DNA from: Favolaschia claudopus
Taxonomy: Eukaryota; Basidiomycota; Agaricomycetes; Agaricales; Mycenaceae
Reading direction: 5' to 3'
NCBI GenBank assembly: GCA_037176885.1
Contig: JAWWNJ010000030.1
Location: 1,488,001-1,552,000 of the forward strand
Length of the DNA stretch: 64,000 nucleotides
The position numbers were made by a program, and so were the translations under genes. Below are positions 10,446-20,425 of the stretch, piece after piece (the stretch's first letter is position 1; every line of letters starts with the position of its first letter). The notes beneath the pieces are model-generated. The model was not told where the DNA came from and made no database searches. It saw nothing but the letters and a program-made list of their open reading frames with translations.

Positions 10446-12614
10446 ACGACTACGGTAGCCGAGATCGATACGGTTCGATTTCGGCTGATGCCAGCATTTT
10501 GATGCCTAATTAGTAAGAATTGGAGGCAAATATTAATGATCTGAACCAGAAGGACGAAGTGGTTGTAGAATCTTTGATCTGTAACGGCGCGGCGAAGACA
10601 GGTTGGGCCGATGAACTGTGTCCAGATAGAATACATCTCAGCCGAGATCTGCGTTCCACGTTTGTTGGCAAGGTTGGGAACCCGCGCGCCAAAAGCGCTC
10701 GGGATGGTGGAACCCGCAGCGCCGCCGTTTCGACAACAGGCAGCCCAGATAGCGTCTTTGATGGTGTATTTCAATTCACCTTCATTCAGACCCTTGAAAT
10801 GATTGGTCCACAAGAGGATGAGATTGGGGATATGATTCTCCCAGACGAGGTGCATAAAATCGTAGGGAAAGGATTTTGGGAAGCGCAGTGATCTGATAAA
10901 GTAAAGGATTGGAAGACCCTTTATACCATACTCACGAGCAAGATCCTCAGCGCGCTTGTTATTTGGCGCCTCATCAACAGCCCGAGCATGGTCACGGAAC
11001 TCGCTGTGAGTACGAAGGGGTAGGTTCTTCGGATCGTAGACCCGCAGAACAGTAGGAGGTTGAGTGATGACGTTAGGATGGGTCGAACGATTCAGAGGGA
11101 CATAGAGGGTTTTCGCGTTTGAGTTCGGCACCGGTACCCCAACAATCTTGCACATACGACAGGGCGAATATCCATTGTGACCCTTCATTCGCATAAGCAT
11201 CGAGACGGCGGGAATGTCTCCGAAGACGAGGATGAGAAAAGCTCGAAGCTTGAACTGCGTCTCAGTGGAGATGTCGAAGGTTGTCACGCCATGGGCAAGC
11301 TTCCATAGTTCCATCACAAACGGGTGCAAGAAAGAGCACATGTCCTTGGGTTTGTTCGGCCCCGGAACGACCCCAAGCGACAGGATAAACTCGAGATGGA
11401 ATCGTATCTCGGGAGGGAGATTGTAGAGGAGATATCCCGCCTGTCAGCGAAATACTTCGGCATCTTTTTCGGAGACCCCTCCACCTCAATGTCTTTCTCG
11501 CACAGCTCGCGGTAAGCCTTTGCATCAAAGACGTCCTGGATTTCGTCTTCACTCTGCTTATAGTCGGCGCGATAACTCAGCAGCTTGACCATTTTGGGGT
11601 TGCGGAAGAAACCCCTGAGGCGAGGCGTGATGGGAAGATAACTGAAGATCTTGCGAGGTCTCCTGTCCGGACGATACCGATTTTCGTGACAGAAGGGACA
11701 TTGTGTATGATCCTCGTACGGCCCAGTATAACAGACACAAGAATTTAGGCAGCAGTGATACTTGACTGCCTCGAATTCGGAGAGGAAAGCGACACGCTTT
11801 TGATGTGCGTGGAGATTTGGTAGCCCCTCCTCCTTGTCATTGAAAGTCTGCGGGTACGCAAACTCCATGGCATCGAATGCGTCATCGGTAACCTTCCCTT
11901 TGAGTTTCCACGCGAAGGATTCGACAAATGGCACGGTCGAGATCACTGAGTTTGCCTGCGATAGTGAGGAAATAGTATATACAAAGGAGCGGAAAACTCA
12001 CTGTCCCGAACCGTCTCCGCAATGAATTTCCCTTGGAGAATCTCATCGGCTGTAAGCTCGTCGGCTCCGACATTTAAAAACCCATAGGCATCAGCATCCT
12101 CCTGTGATTGCCATTCTCTCGCAATCTCTGAATCCTCTTCATCGCTCTCAGTAGCGTCTTCATCCGAGTCCAACGTTGGAGCATCATCTGGCAGCTCCCA
12201 TACCGATTCCCGCCCAGCGGTGATGCGGCGATTTAGTATTGAAGACGGTGAATCAGCTTCCATTGAAAGCTGGGTAAGGTTGCCGGTAAGGTCCTCCATG
12301 TCGGCAGCCCCACCTGCGTCCATTGTGTCGGGAGAAACGGAGGGGTCGCGATCCGAGAGCAGTCGGTCGGGCGCTGTGGATGAGTGAGGTGACATGCTTG
12401 CGCTGTCCGACTCCTCGTCTGATAATTCTAACATGTCTGTGAGAGCGAGGTGACGCTTTGAGGATTTGCTGGTGTGAGCCGCATGCTCCACCATTGACCA
12501 GTCGTGCCGCCGGTGCTTGTTTGCAAGATACCGAGTGACGGGCCGCCCATTCGGATGCTTCTCGTCGACACAGCGCCAGCATGAACAGAGAACGTTGGTT
12601 GGTTCTGGCGGCAT
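10446..12614 (-). pseudogene. Tnp2-type transposase (CACTA-related), decayed and 3'-truncated
   Basis: Seen: an N-terminal region from ATG 12614 with a Cys cluster (CSCWRC) and acidic middle. An intron runs from a GTGAGT donor near 12003 to a CGCAG acceptor near 11953. A Cys block follows (CLNSCVCYTGPYEDHTQCPFC is the core, about 11750-11690), then MCSFLHPFVMELWKL, CRMCKIVGVPVPN, IPYDFMHL-like SFPYDFMHLVWENHIPN. These follow the order of basidiomycete Tnp2 proteins. Breaks: a frame change near 11930-11915; a deletion after FADRRDI (near 11430) removing about 25-30 residues, including the expected STDGF segment; and loss of the C-terminal part after about 10510. Known: Tnp2 catalyses DNA excision and insertion through a DDE-type centre. 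This copy should be inactive. Confidence 0.75.
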
Positions 12615-12806
12615 TGAATGTACTGTGATGTATTGAAGAGGTGGGACACAGTTGTATAGATGTGCACACTGGGAAAGCAGACGAAGAGTTATCAAATGTA
12701 TTTAGGGGGGTGCGGTACTTAAGGACAAATCTAAGACAAATTGATCACGAGCTCACAAACGCGAGTTGTTTACGCACCTCCATCTTCATCTTGGATAGTC
12801 GACAAT

Positions 12807-15019
12807 ATGCCCCCCAGCAACAGCGACAAGAGCCTTTCGGATCGCACCAACATGGCGCCCACTCGTCGTCAATCCGGCCTGGCAAGACTTCCCAGAACGG
12901 AAATCCATCAAGCGGACGCGACGATGCTAACGATGCGCTTCAGCAGGCCATCCCGGGAGCTAAGGTGACTAAAAAGTCAAAGAAGAGGGCACCGGCGGCA
13001 CCAGCTGCACCAGGGGCTGAAGATGGAGCTGCTGCCACGCCCAAGAACATAGCACGTCTGGAGGCGCAACTCGCACAGCTCAAGGCTATCCAGAGCGGCG
13101 CGCTGGCTGCCCCTGCAGCCTCAAGGGCCCCCGCTGCCGTACCCAGAACCCCAGGTGAGGAGCCAGGTTCATTGAAACGTACATATCGATCTAAAGTCAT
13201 CGCGCACCGACAGCGCCCCCTGCCCACGAGCAGCGTACTCGGACTGAAAGCTCTCGTGAGTCTACTCGGTATTGACAAAAGTAACCGTGAATCGACTCGT
13301 AGGGTCCGAATATTGCAGTATGTAATAGGTTTAAATGCATCAGAACGTTCTCCTGCATGTTGTAAACGGCACCCGACAAAGGCCTGCATCAATCCATCAA
13401 GCACAACGGATCTCTCAACAGATTCTAATTTGCAGCTGTTTTGCACTGTTTGTTGCAATAAATGACTGCATTTCCAATTTTCTTGAAGTACAAGAACATG
13501 CCCTCGGACGGTAGGTCATACTTGAGGATGCACTTCAGTCCCTCACTGCTCGAAATCTCTGATTGCATCAATTTCTTGTCAACATTGGACTGGTTCAATT
13601 TCAACCGTCCCTCCTGCACGGACCCAAATATTGCGTGGCCGTTCAAAGATGCTAAGAGCAAAGAATTTAGCTACAGTCTTGGTTAATTTCCAATCCATCA
13701 CAGTGCTGAGCCCTATTATCTACACATTCAATATACTTTTATCCCAGAGTAGGCCTCCATGGCTTCCGTAATTCCCCATGTTTGGTCAAGTAAGGGGCCG
13801 AAGAGTTTTCCGGATTGTAGGCTTGTTTACCACCCTTATTAGCCAATGCAGGTGTGCAAAAACATTTAAATAGATCACATGTGCAAGCTAGAGGTAGTCG
13901 AAAGTGGTCTGGAAGGGCAGTTGCTAAGATTTCCGTTGAAGAATGAGCAGAAGTTGAAAGACAAAGGTGAATTTCAGGCTATTGCCAAAATTGCGCTGGC
14001 TCTGAAGAGCGTCAGGAACAGAGGTTGCCCACAACAACTTGTGTAGGTTTAAGGAATATCCCGACGTATTTTTCAGACTCGAAGTCTTGGAGAAATATCA
14101 CGTGGTCGCGAAGCAATCGTCGGATTACTTAACGGTTACTTTTGTCAATACCGAGTATAAAACACGCGTCGTGAGCACGTTGACTGACCTTGAGATGTTC
14201 CTGGTAGCACACTCGCAGCCCGAGCGTGCTGAGAAACTAAAGATGATTCCTGAGCCGAGTCAGGAGACTCCCACCCAGATTGGCATGGGCCTTGCTCGCA
14301 CCGACGAAGGTAAGGCTCTTTACTTGGCAGCACAGGTAAGCATGAAGCAGCACAGGCGTGCAATACTCGAACTCACCGTGATTGCAGGAGACCGTCCGGG
14401 ACTGTATCAAGCGGGCCGACATGGACCTCGCTCTCACCCGGAAGAGGCAGCCTCTTGAAAGGAAGCTTCTGGTTATAAACTCAGTAAGTTGCGCAGCGAA
14501 CAACGATAAACACAACACTCACGTCGCTGGGCAAAGAAAAAAATTGCCTACCTGCAGCGGATGGAGGGTGACTGGGCTACCGAACGATTGGGAGTTCAGG
14601 CACTCAAGAATCGCCGCGTCAGGGCCTACAAACAGAACACCCTTCCTCGCCCAGCCGGATACGAGCATCTCAAGATCAACGCCTCAAAGCGGAGCGCGTC
14701 GGGATCGCGAGTCCCAAAGGCGAAGCTTTATCTTGAAGATCGTCGAGCCAGAAAGGCGAGGGAGAGGGAGAGGGAGAGCAGGGAGATGGACGGGCCGCCA
14801 AGGAAGAGGGCGCGCGTAGAGAATCGGCAGCCTGAATTTGTTCAAGGCTCTTCGCGCGACATGCACCCGGTGGGGAATGAGTGGGACGCCCATCCAGAGA
14901 TCGACGAAGATTACGTTCCGGGGAACGACGACAATTTTGGAGGCTCGGAAGACAAAAGGAACGCCGATCCTGACGCAGACGATTCGGATGAGGAGGAAGA
15001 GGATGAAGAGACATTCTGA
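12807..15019 (+). pseudogene. Unrecognised intron-containing gene, split by a mariner-type insertion
   Basis: Divergent from the Tnp2 gene, 193 bp apart start to start. Seen: ATG 12807 (MPPSNSDKS), then after a frame change near 12890 a Lys/Ala/Pro-rich block ending in a coiled-coil-like ARLEAQLAQLKAIQSGALAA. The 13265-14155 element interrupts the gene. Downstream exons read LTDLEMFLVAHSQPERAEKL, ETVRDCIKRADMDLALTRKR, then RWAKKKIAYLQRMEGDWATE, separated by GT..AG introns (for example GTAAGC at 14336 and GTAAGT at 14483). The tail (14700-15019) is very basic, then acidic, ending EEEEDEETF. The product looks nuclear but I recognise no domain. It may be the partner gene of the adjacent Tnp2 element. 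That is inference from position only. Confidence 0.5.
13265..14155. mobile_element. Mariner/pogo-type non-autonomous element, 891 bp, TA duplication
   Basis: The ends CTCGGTATTGACAAAAGTAA and its complement are inverted repeats flanked by TA at 13263-13264 and 14156-14157. No intact transposase inside. The TIR matches that of 54949-55822 except for a few bases, and the two are similar in length (891 and 874 bp). It interrupts the 12807-15019 gene. Confidence 0.75.
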
Positions 15020-16340
15020 AGAGCGTGTAGGCAAAGAAGAGACAGAGATACACGGTATCTGTCCTAGAGGTTTCGGACGCGATTTCAACAATAGTTCTCC
15101 TTGTTTTAGGTCTCTGTACACGAGCAAGCCAGCTGAATAGATTCCACAACGAGACACGAGGCGTGAGCTGGCGTGAGGAAGAACAAGAATACAATCACCT
15201 GACCGAATCCGAACTTGTTGATCTTGTCTCTCCACCACCACCACTGTCCCAATCGAACTCGCGGCGTTGTCTGCATCCACCTCCGAAGGCCTCTTCCACC
15301 ACTTCCCAACTCCTCTGCTCACTGTGTCCGCTGTCCGCTCCACGATTCGTCAGCGCCGCTTACTAGCGCCCACCGCCGCCACGCCTCGCAGCAAGTTGTG
15401 GGCCTGTAAAGTTCAAGTCAAGGCATAGCCGGCTGCAACGATCTTCCCTTCAAGCATCTGCATGAGCTCTTTGCTGGGAGAAGGCAAAGCTGGTCAGTTG
15501 TGGAACAGGTATGGTCTTCTTCGCTCCGGTTTTGCGTATCTGATCGACTTCCTCGCCGAATCCCCAACTCTTCCCCTGCCGACGCACTGCGTTTCTCCCC
15601 CGATGCAATGCCCGCCCTTCTCTAGCTGGAAGGCCTGAGGCGCAAATCGACGCTATTCCCGTCGTCGTCCTTAGGCGACTATTCCGTGCGTCCGGCTATT
15701 TACCTTTTTCTCCGCCACTACCTAATCTTCATATCTAGGAACACAACTGAATTGGCATTCCCTTTTTGTAGGTCCCCTCGCGCCTTTGTGTTTGGTCAGC
15801 GAATGACGATACCCAATGCAGCAGCAACTCACGCTTCCCGTTTTCGGGTGTTCGTGAGCGACCCTTCAAGCTGCTCATCCTGTGAGTTCCGCCCCATTAT
15901 CCCCCTTGTCTTCGCACTAATTATATCCCTTTTGATATTCTTCTTCCCGCTAGCGTCCCACCAAGCCGCGTCTCAATTTGATTAGCGCCACGAAAGAGCT
16001 CGAGGGATTACATCTTTTTACCGTATTTTCTTCTCCTCGTGGTATACTTTGCTGACAATTTCCTCCCCCACGCTGCCTCGCAATCTACCTTCTCGGCCTT
16101 TACTGGCACACTCATCCTCCCCGTCTCTCAGCTTCTTTCGCCGCTTGCTCATCGGACGGCGGACGCGTCACCGGAGCTCGGGATTGAGTTGTCGACAGTT
16201 GTATGATTGTCTGGGCGGCGCTCTTTGGTTTTGGGGGTTTGTGTACAAACCATGGAGGAATGCGGATGTCGACGCGAGCGCAATTCGTCCGCTGTAATGT
16301 ATATAAAAATGCAATAAATTGATTTTCCGCTATATTTTCT
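15020..16340. other. No gene recognised; pyrimidine-rich sequence
   Basis: Numerous CT-rich tracts (15230-15360, 15540-15660, 16035-16150) give spurious open frames. The character resembles promoter or UTR sequence of a lost gene, but no coding domain is recognisable. Confidence 0.35.
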
Positions 16341-16399
16341 GAAGCAAAAATGAGTACCAAAAGTAACCTAGGAGTAGCTGATTCGCAACCAGTGGACGA

Positions 16400-16690
16400 G
16401 TACTTTGCAACCTTGATTAGGTTGTCTTTCAACTTGTGCCGGGTTGATTTTTGACCTGCGTTTGGTTGGTCCCTCAGGATGCTCATGAACCTACACAAGG
16501 TTGGTGATATTGGTTGATTGTGCCGACTCAATCTTAGGTTGATTGTTTAAATTTTCATCCAAGGTTAGGTTGCACAACAACATTCTATGGTAGGTTGCCC
16601 AACGTCCTGCATTAGGTTGACAAATATCCTGCGGCAGGTTGATGTCACAGGTTGATTGGCAACCTGGGCGGAACCCTCAGAGTAAGTAGT
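16400..16690. repeat. AGGTTGA-rich interspersed repeat
   Basis: AGGTTGA, GGTTGATTG or AGGTTGCCC-like words recur more than ten times in under 300 bp, mostly on one strand. No ends were identified. Confidence 0.4.
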
Positions 16691-16999
16691 TAGGTTTTGT
16701 CGTAGATACCTTTCTCTTGGTCAATCTAAGACTTACACCACATGCTAGGCGCAAGTGAGCGAGGGCAACACTGCATGCGTGAGTCACTCACCAACTACAG
16801 CTCCGTCCAAGCAATGTGTCCATATGTCGTGCGGCAATGCAAGATGAAGGAAACAGCGCTTGACTCCACTTACCTCGACCACTAAAACCACTTTCTCTAC
16901 TGGGCTCGGCGCCGCACATACGATCCAGCATACGGTCTCGTTGCGTCAGCCCCGACGCGCTGGAGTTTCCGAGTCCTTGAGGTCCGAGTAGTTGAGAGG

Positions 17000-17690
17000 G
17001 GAAATGTTGGCAAAGAGAACCGTGGCGGAGGCGACGACGAGAGGAGTCTCGTGGGCGAAGAGGACGTGAATATGAGTGTTGATGAGCTTGTGAGTGTTGC
17101 TCGCCGCCATCAAGCTTTGGCCCAGGAAGCTTTGGCTGCTGCGTCGGGCGCGGGGTAACTATCCCGCGTGAGATCAGGTGAGATCCCGCCCGTTGATGAC
17201 ACGAACTTGATAGATATTGATGATAGATCGGCAGTGAATGTGCCTGAAACTATTGTCAGTCCGGCCGTACCTCGTGGTGTTGGAACCTCCCGCCAGAAGG
17301 GTAAAGGTGCTGACCCTCGCAACTGGGGTGCAGCTAACCTCTCGGAAGATTTCTCTGAGCGCGATATCGACGCGCAAAGAAGCTCTTGAGAATTTCGCCG
17401 AAATTCGCCGTGCTGTCAAAGAAGAACAGCTTTCACCGCCACCTGGGTTCTTTGATCAAATGCCAATCACCTTGGCTTCTGAACGGACCGAACCCCGAAC
17501 CCCGAGATCATTGCTCAAGCCGATGAAAGATTCAATTAACTCTGGCCAGAGTATAGACGAAAAGATTGCTGATCTGCAAGCGCAGATCAGCAGCTTGCAA
17601 CGTTCTCAGATGACGACGCCAAAGGTTGAATTAACCAAGGCGCAGACTGCTGTTAAAAACAGCATTGATAGACAGATCGGTGCGGATCAC
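17000..17690 (+). pseudogene. Gag-like retroelement ORF remnant
   Basis: Three frames in succession carry one apparent protein: ERGNVGKENRGGGDDERS to AASGAG (about 16997-17155); DDTNLIDIDDRSAVNVPE to DPRNWGAANLSEDF (about 17195-17360); and KEALENFAEIRRAVKEEQ to SIDEKIADLQAQISSLQRSQ (17378-17660). The DPRNWG segment followed by a charged helical region resembles N-terminal gag segments of basidiomycete LTR retrotransposons. At least two frameshifts are present, and no capsid core, zinc knuckle or pol follows. The element class is tentative. Confidence 0.4.
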
Positions 17691-17724
17691 GTAGGCAACA
17701 GTCAAAACTGCACAAATTCCTGTA

Positions 17725-17985
17725 TTAACCTCATGGTAGCAGATTTCACCGGGACTGCAACAGTAATACAACAAAGATGCCTTGAGCTGCGAATCGAACT
17801 GATAAGGACAAAACCTGGCCTCTCAGTCTAACTTCTGAGATTGTCAGGTCGAAGGATAGCTTTCTTTCTTCCATTGGACTGATGCACAGTTTTGATTTTT
17901 TTCGTCGTACTTCTGTGTAGTCTGGACGGAATTAACGCAAGCTCCCCCTCATCTGTAAGCCGGGTACCGGCATTACAAGACATAG
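17725..17985 (-). repeat. LTR-like repeat fragment
   Basis: Shares two blocks with 27283-27470: ATGGTAGCAG...ACCGGGACTGC at one end, and CTGGACGGAATT...GCAAGCTCCCCC...TGTAAGCCGGGYACCGGC at the other. On the minus strand it begins TGTAATGCCGG, the form expected of an LTR start. No partner LTR is present, so it is read as a solo LTR or fragment. Confidence 0.45.
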
Positions 17986-18083
17986 TTTCCATTTGCGACA
18001 TTGACACCAGAGCAAAAGCAGCATGCCTACCTTCCGACTTTGAATGGGGACATCGACATTGAGGCAAGAGCTCGCGGCAATTA

Positions 18084-18225
18084 GCGAGTTTGCGATGCAG
18101 CCATTTATCTGAGCATCTGAACTTGCTTCCTTGTGTAATTTGACATCAGAGCTGGGGCCATCAAGGTTTCCTAATCGGGAAATTGTTAGCCATCCAATGG
18201 CTCCAATGGCTCATCGCAAACTCTC
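18084..18225. mobile_element. Short MITE of the GAGAGTTTGCGGTGAGCC family
   Basis: The left end GCGAGTTTGCGATG and right end CATCGCAAACTCTC are bounded by TA on both sides (18082-18083 and 18226-18227). Related copies lie at 24714-24898 and 39909-40173. Confidence 0.6.
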
Positions 18226-18270
18226 TATTATCTTGTTTTAACCCAAAATCCCTTGATCTGCTTGTTATTT

Positions 18271-18465
18271 GGGGCGCTCAATTCATAGCTCGTCAGCTCG
18301 TCTCGTCCGTTAAATGTCGATTTTTTTGATGAGGGGATCAAAATTAATTTAAATTTGATGGGAAGTGGAGAGAAATGCGGAGTGGGTCAGCAGCTCATCA
18401 GCACATCATGCAATTAAATAATTTCTGGGACGAGACGAGCTGACGAGCTAAGAATTGAGCGCCCC
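18271..18465. mobile_element. MITE with long GGGGCGCTCAATTC terminal repeats
   Basis: GGGGCGCTCAATTC...GCTCGTCAGCTCGTCTCG is mirrored by CGAGACGAGCTGACGAGC...GAATTGAGCGCCCC over nearly 40 bp, with a 195-bp total length. The flanks TTATTT and TTATCT could be an imperfect duplication. No coding sequence. Confidence 0.7.
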
Positions 18466-18565
18466 TTATCTATGTAATTTCGACAGGCTCCCGGCTACGT
18501 CCTAGTGATTCGGTGTTCGCCGGGCTACCATAGTATGTCCGTGACAATGTCACACATGTCACCAA

Positions 18566-18715
18566 TCTTGAAGGTGGGCGCAAAAACGAGACAACGGAAT
18601 GATTAGATCACTACCCTACTGTACATGGATGTGACCGAGAGTACATAATGTAGATGTCCGGCAACCAGAAATACCCGGGTGCACAGGAGAGCGCGCACAC
18701 CTAAATATTTTAACA
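18566..18715 (-). repeat. 3' LTR of the gag-only element
   Basis: A 150-bp direct repeat of 20056-20195. It contains an extra CTGTACATGG-type 10-bp segment near 18609 compared with the other LTR. The Gag reading frame runs about 113 bp into this LTR before stopping. Confidence 0.85.
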
Positions 18716-19790
18716 CACCCCCTCGCGCGAAGACTGGGCAAACGCGCTCGACTGCAACAGAGGGAGTAGTTTTCACCTTGCGACGGTTCCCCCGTCGAAC
18801 TTTTCTCTTCCCAACCTGCACCCCCTCAAGCTCGACAGCGGCAGCGGCAGACGAGGTCACGATGGGATCCTCATTGAAGAGGATGACCTCGTCGGTGGCG
18901 GAAGCAGTGCCAGGGAGGACGATGTCGACGTCGGGAGCGTGCGCGACTACGGCGACATCATATTCGTCGTCTGAGTCGACTGACCAAGCGGCGGTCGCGT
19001 TCAAGATCTTATTCTTTACATCGGCGGGCATGTCAGCAACACAGCGCCGGGCGATGTGACCGGCGCGTCCGCAACGGTGGCAGACACCGTTCGCATTCTT
19101 GGGGTTGCCCCAATCGAAGGCGTCCTTGTTGCGCTTGCGATCGCGAGCAGCGGCCATAGCAACTGGCTCGGGAGCAAGGGGATCGTACTCATCCTCCGTC
19201 TTGAGATTCTTGTTGACGGTTTCCTCCATCTCAAAAGCTTTGATCCGCGCTATGATGTCATGGAGCTTGGGAGTCGGGACGGTGGTGGAGAGTGAGGAAC
19301 GGATGACAGCGAAGGAGGGATGAAGGCGCAGGAGCAAGAAGTCGGTGACCTCGCTGCTGCTCATCTCATGGCCGATGGCCTTGAGCTGTCGCACAATGGA
19401 GAGGACAGCGTCGATGTAGACGGCAACACGTTTGGCGGGGTCGTGACGAAGATTGTAGAGCTCGCTGCGGAGGGCGAGGCGGAGACCAGGGGTATCGCTC
19501 TGATACTCTCGTTTGAGCAGAGCCCAAGCAGCAGAGCCGGTGGAGACGTCGGCAATGGTGCCACGATAGTCGGCCTCGAGGAGGAAGTAGAGCAGGGGAT
19601 ACGCACGGTTATTTGCCTTATCCCATGCGGCAGCCTCGGTCGCGTCTGTCGGCCGGGGCTTCGTCCCACTGACTATCTCCCAACTCTCCTCCAGCCTGAA
19701 GTAGTTCTGGACGTCCTTAGCGAACGACGTCCAGTTAGAGCCCGAAAAGTGGGCGACACGAGAGAAAACAGCGTTGTTGGTGGTGGACAT
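18603..19790 (-). CDS. Copia-type Gag polyprotein
   Basis: A single 395-residue open frame from ATG 19790. Known: Gag forms the virus-like particle that packages element RNA in the cytoplasm. Seen: residues 1-200 follow the UBN2/Copia gag pattern (HFSGSNWTSFAKDVQNYFRL, then SGSAAWALLKREYQ-like TGSAAWALLKREYQSDT, RVAVYIDAVLSIVRQLKAIG). A CCHC zinc knuckle CHRCGRAGHIARRC spans residues 237-250. The next roughly 100 residues are acidic and low complexity. The last 35 or so are encoded by the 3' LTR. No frameshift or stop interrupts it. The length exceeds a bare Gag because it reads into the LTR. The start is chosen as the first ATG, 266 bp downstream of the inner edge of the 5' LTR. Confidence 0.85.
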   Translation of the reverse strand: MSTTNNAVFSRVAHFSGSNWTSFAKDVQNYFRLEESWEIVSGTKPRPTDATEAAAWDKANNRAYPLLYFLLEADYRGTIADVSTGSAAWALLKREYQSDTPGLRLALRSELYNLRHDPAKRVAVYIDAVLSIVRQLKAIGHEMSSSEVTDFLLLRLHPSFAVIRSSLSTTVPTPKLHDIIARIKAFEMEETVNKNLKTEDEYDPLAPEPVAMAAARDRKRNKDAFDWGNPKNANGVCHRCGRAGHIARRCVADMPADVKNKILNATAAWSVDSDDEYDVAVVAHAPDVDIVLPGTASATDEVILFNEDPIVTSSAAAAVELEGVQVGKRKVRRGNRRKVKTTPSVAVERVCPVFARGGVLKYLGVRALLCTRVFLVAGHLHYVLSVTSMYSRVVI

Positions 19791-20043
19791 GGTGAAGGAG
19801 GATGGGGAGGAAAGGAGTGAGGGGAATGGTGGTGTAAAGACAGTGGTAGGGGAGACACGCGGGGCTCGACTTCAAAGAAGGAGCAGTGGCGGCTACAAAA
19901 ACCCGTGTGAAAAGTCTTGGGAGGCTCAGAGGCGCTCAAGCAGATCCTGCGGGCGAGACGGCGCAATCCCGGAGACAAGGTGGGTGAGGAACACGGAAGA
20001 GGACACAGAAGACGCAGACAACAAAGATTAGGCGCAGTGGGCG

Positions 20044-20055
20044 GGGCCCATAACC
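20044..20055 (-). promoter_or_regulatory. Primer-binding site, half-tRNA(iMet) type
   Basis: The minus strand reads GGTTATGGGCCC immediately after the 5' LTR. This is complementary to the anticodon-stem region of eukaryotic initiator tRNA-Met (GGGCCCATAACC), not to its 3' end. Drosophila copia and yeast Ty5 are known to prime from such an internal tRNA fragment. Confidence 0.75.
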
Positions 20056-20195
20056 TCTTGAAGGTGGGCGCAAAAACGAGACAACGGAATGATTAGATCA
20101 CTACCCTGATGTGACCGAGAGTACATAATGTAGATGTCCGGCAACCAGAAATACCCGGGTGCACAGGAGAGCGCGCACACCTAAATATTTTAACA
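20056..20195 (-). repeat. 5' LTR of the gag-only element
   Basis: A 140-bp direct repeat of 18566-18715, with the same TGTTAAAATA start and TTCAAGA end on the minus strand. Confidence 0.85.
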
Positions 20196-20425
20196 ACCAA
20201 GTGTGACGGTATGCAGAAATGCATATCACTCATAATGCATAAGCCTTGGTCCACGCATTATGAGCTAATCCGACTGTATATGAATGAGACCTCTAAAATG
20301 CTTTCTTTCCATAAAAAAAACAATAGGCATGATTGATTGGTCTCCATCGGCCCACTACATCCCCGGTTCTGTGTAAATACGGCGAGGATTTCTATCTCAT
20401 TCTCCACCGGAACTGTAATCAGACA

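Larger units (their letters stand above)
18566..20195 (-). mobile_element. Complete gag-only LTR retrotransposon (Copia-type TR-GAG)
   Basis: The LTRs at 18566-18715 (150 bp) and 20056-20195 (140 bp) differ mainly by one 10-bp gap. On the coding (minus) strand they start TGTTAAAATATTTAGG and end CACCTTCAAGA. A 5-bp duplication ACCAA flanks the element (18561-18565 and 20196-20200). Directly after the 5' LTR is a primer-binding site, and directly before the 3' LTR is a short purine tract, GAGGGGGTG (18716-18724). The interior holds only a gag frame, with no protease, integrase, reverse transcriptase or RNase H. Known: plant TR-GAG elements have this layout and depend on enzymes from related full-length elements. 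Here that dependence is inference. Confidence 0.85.
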
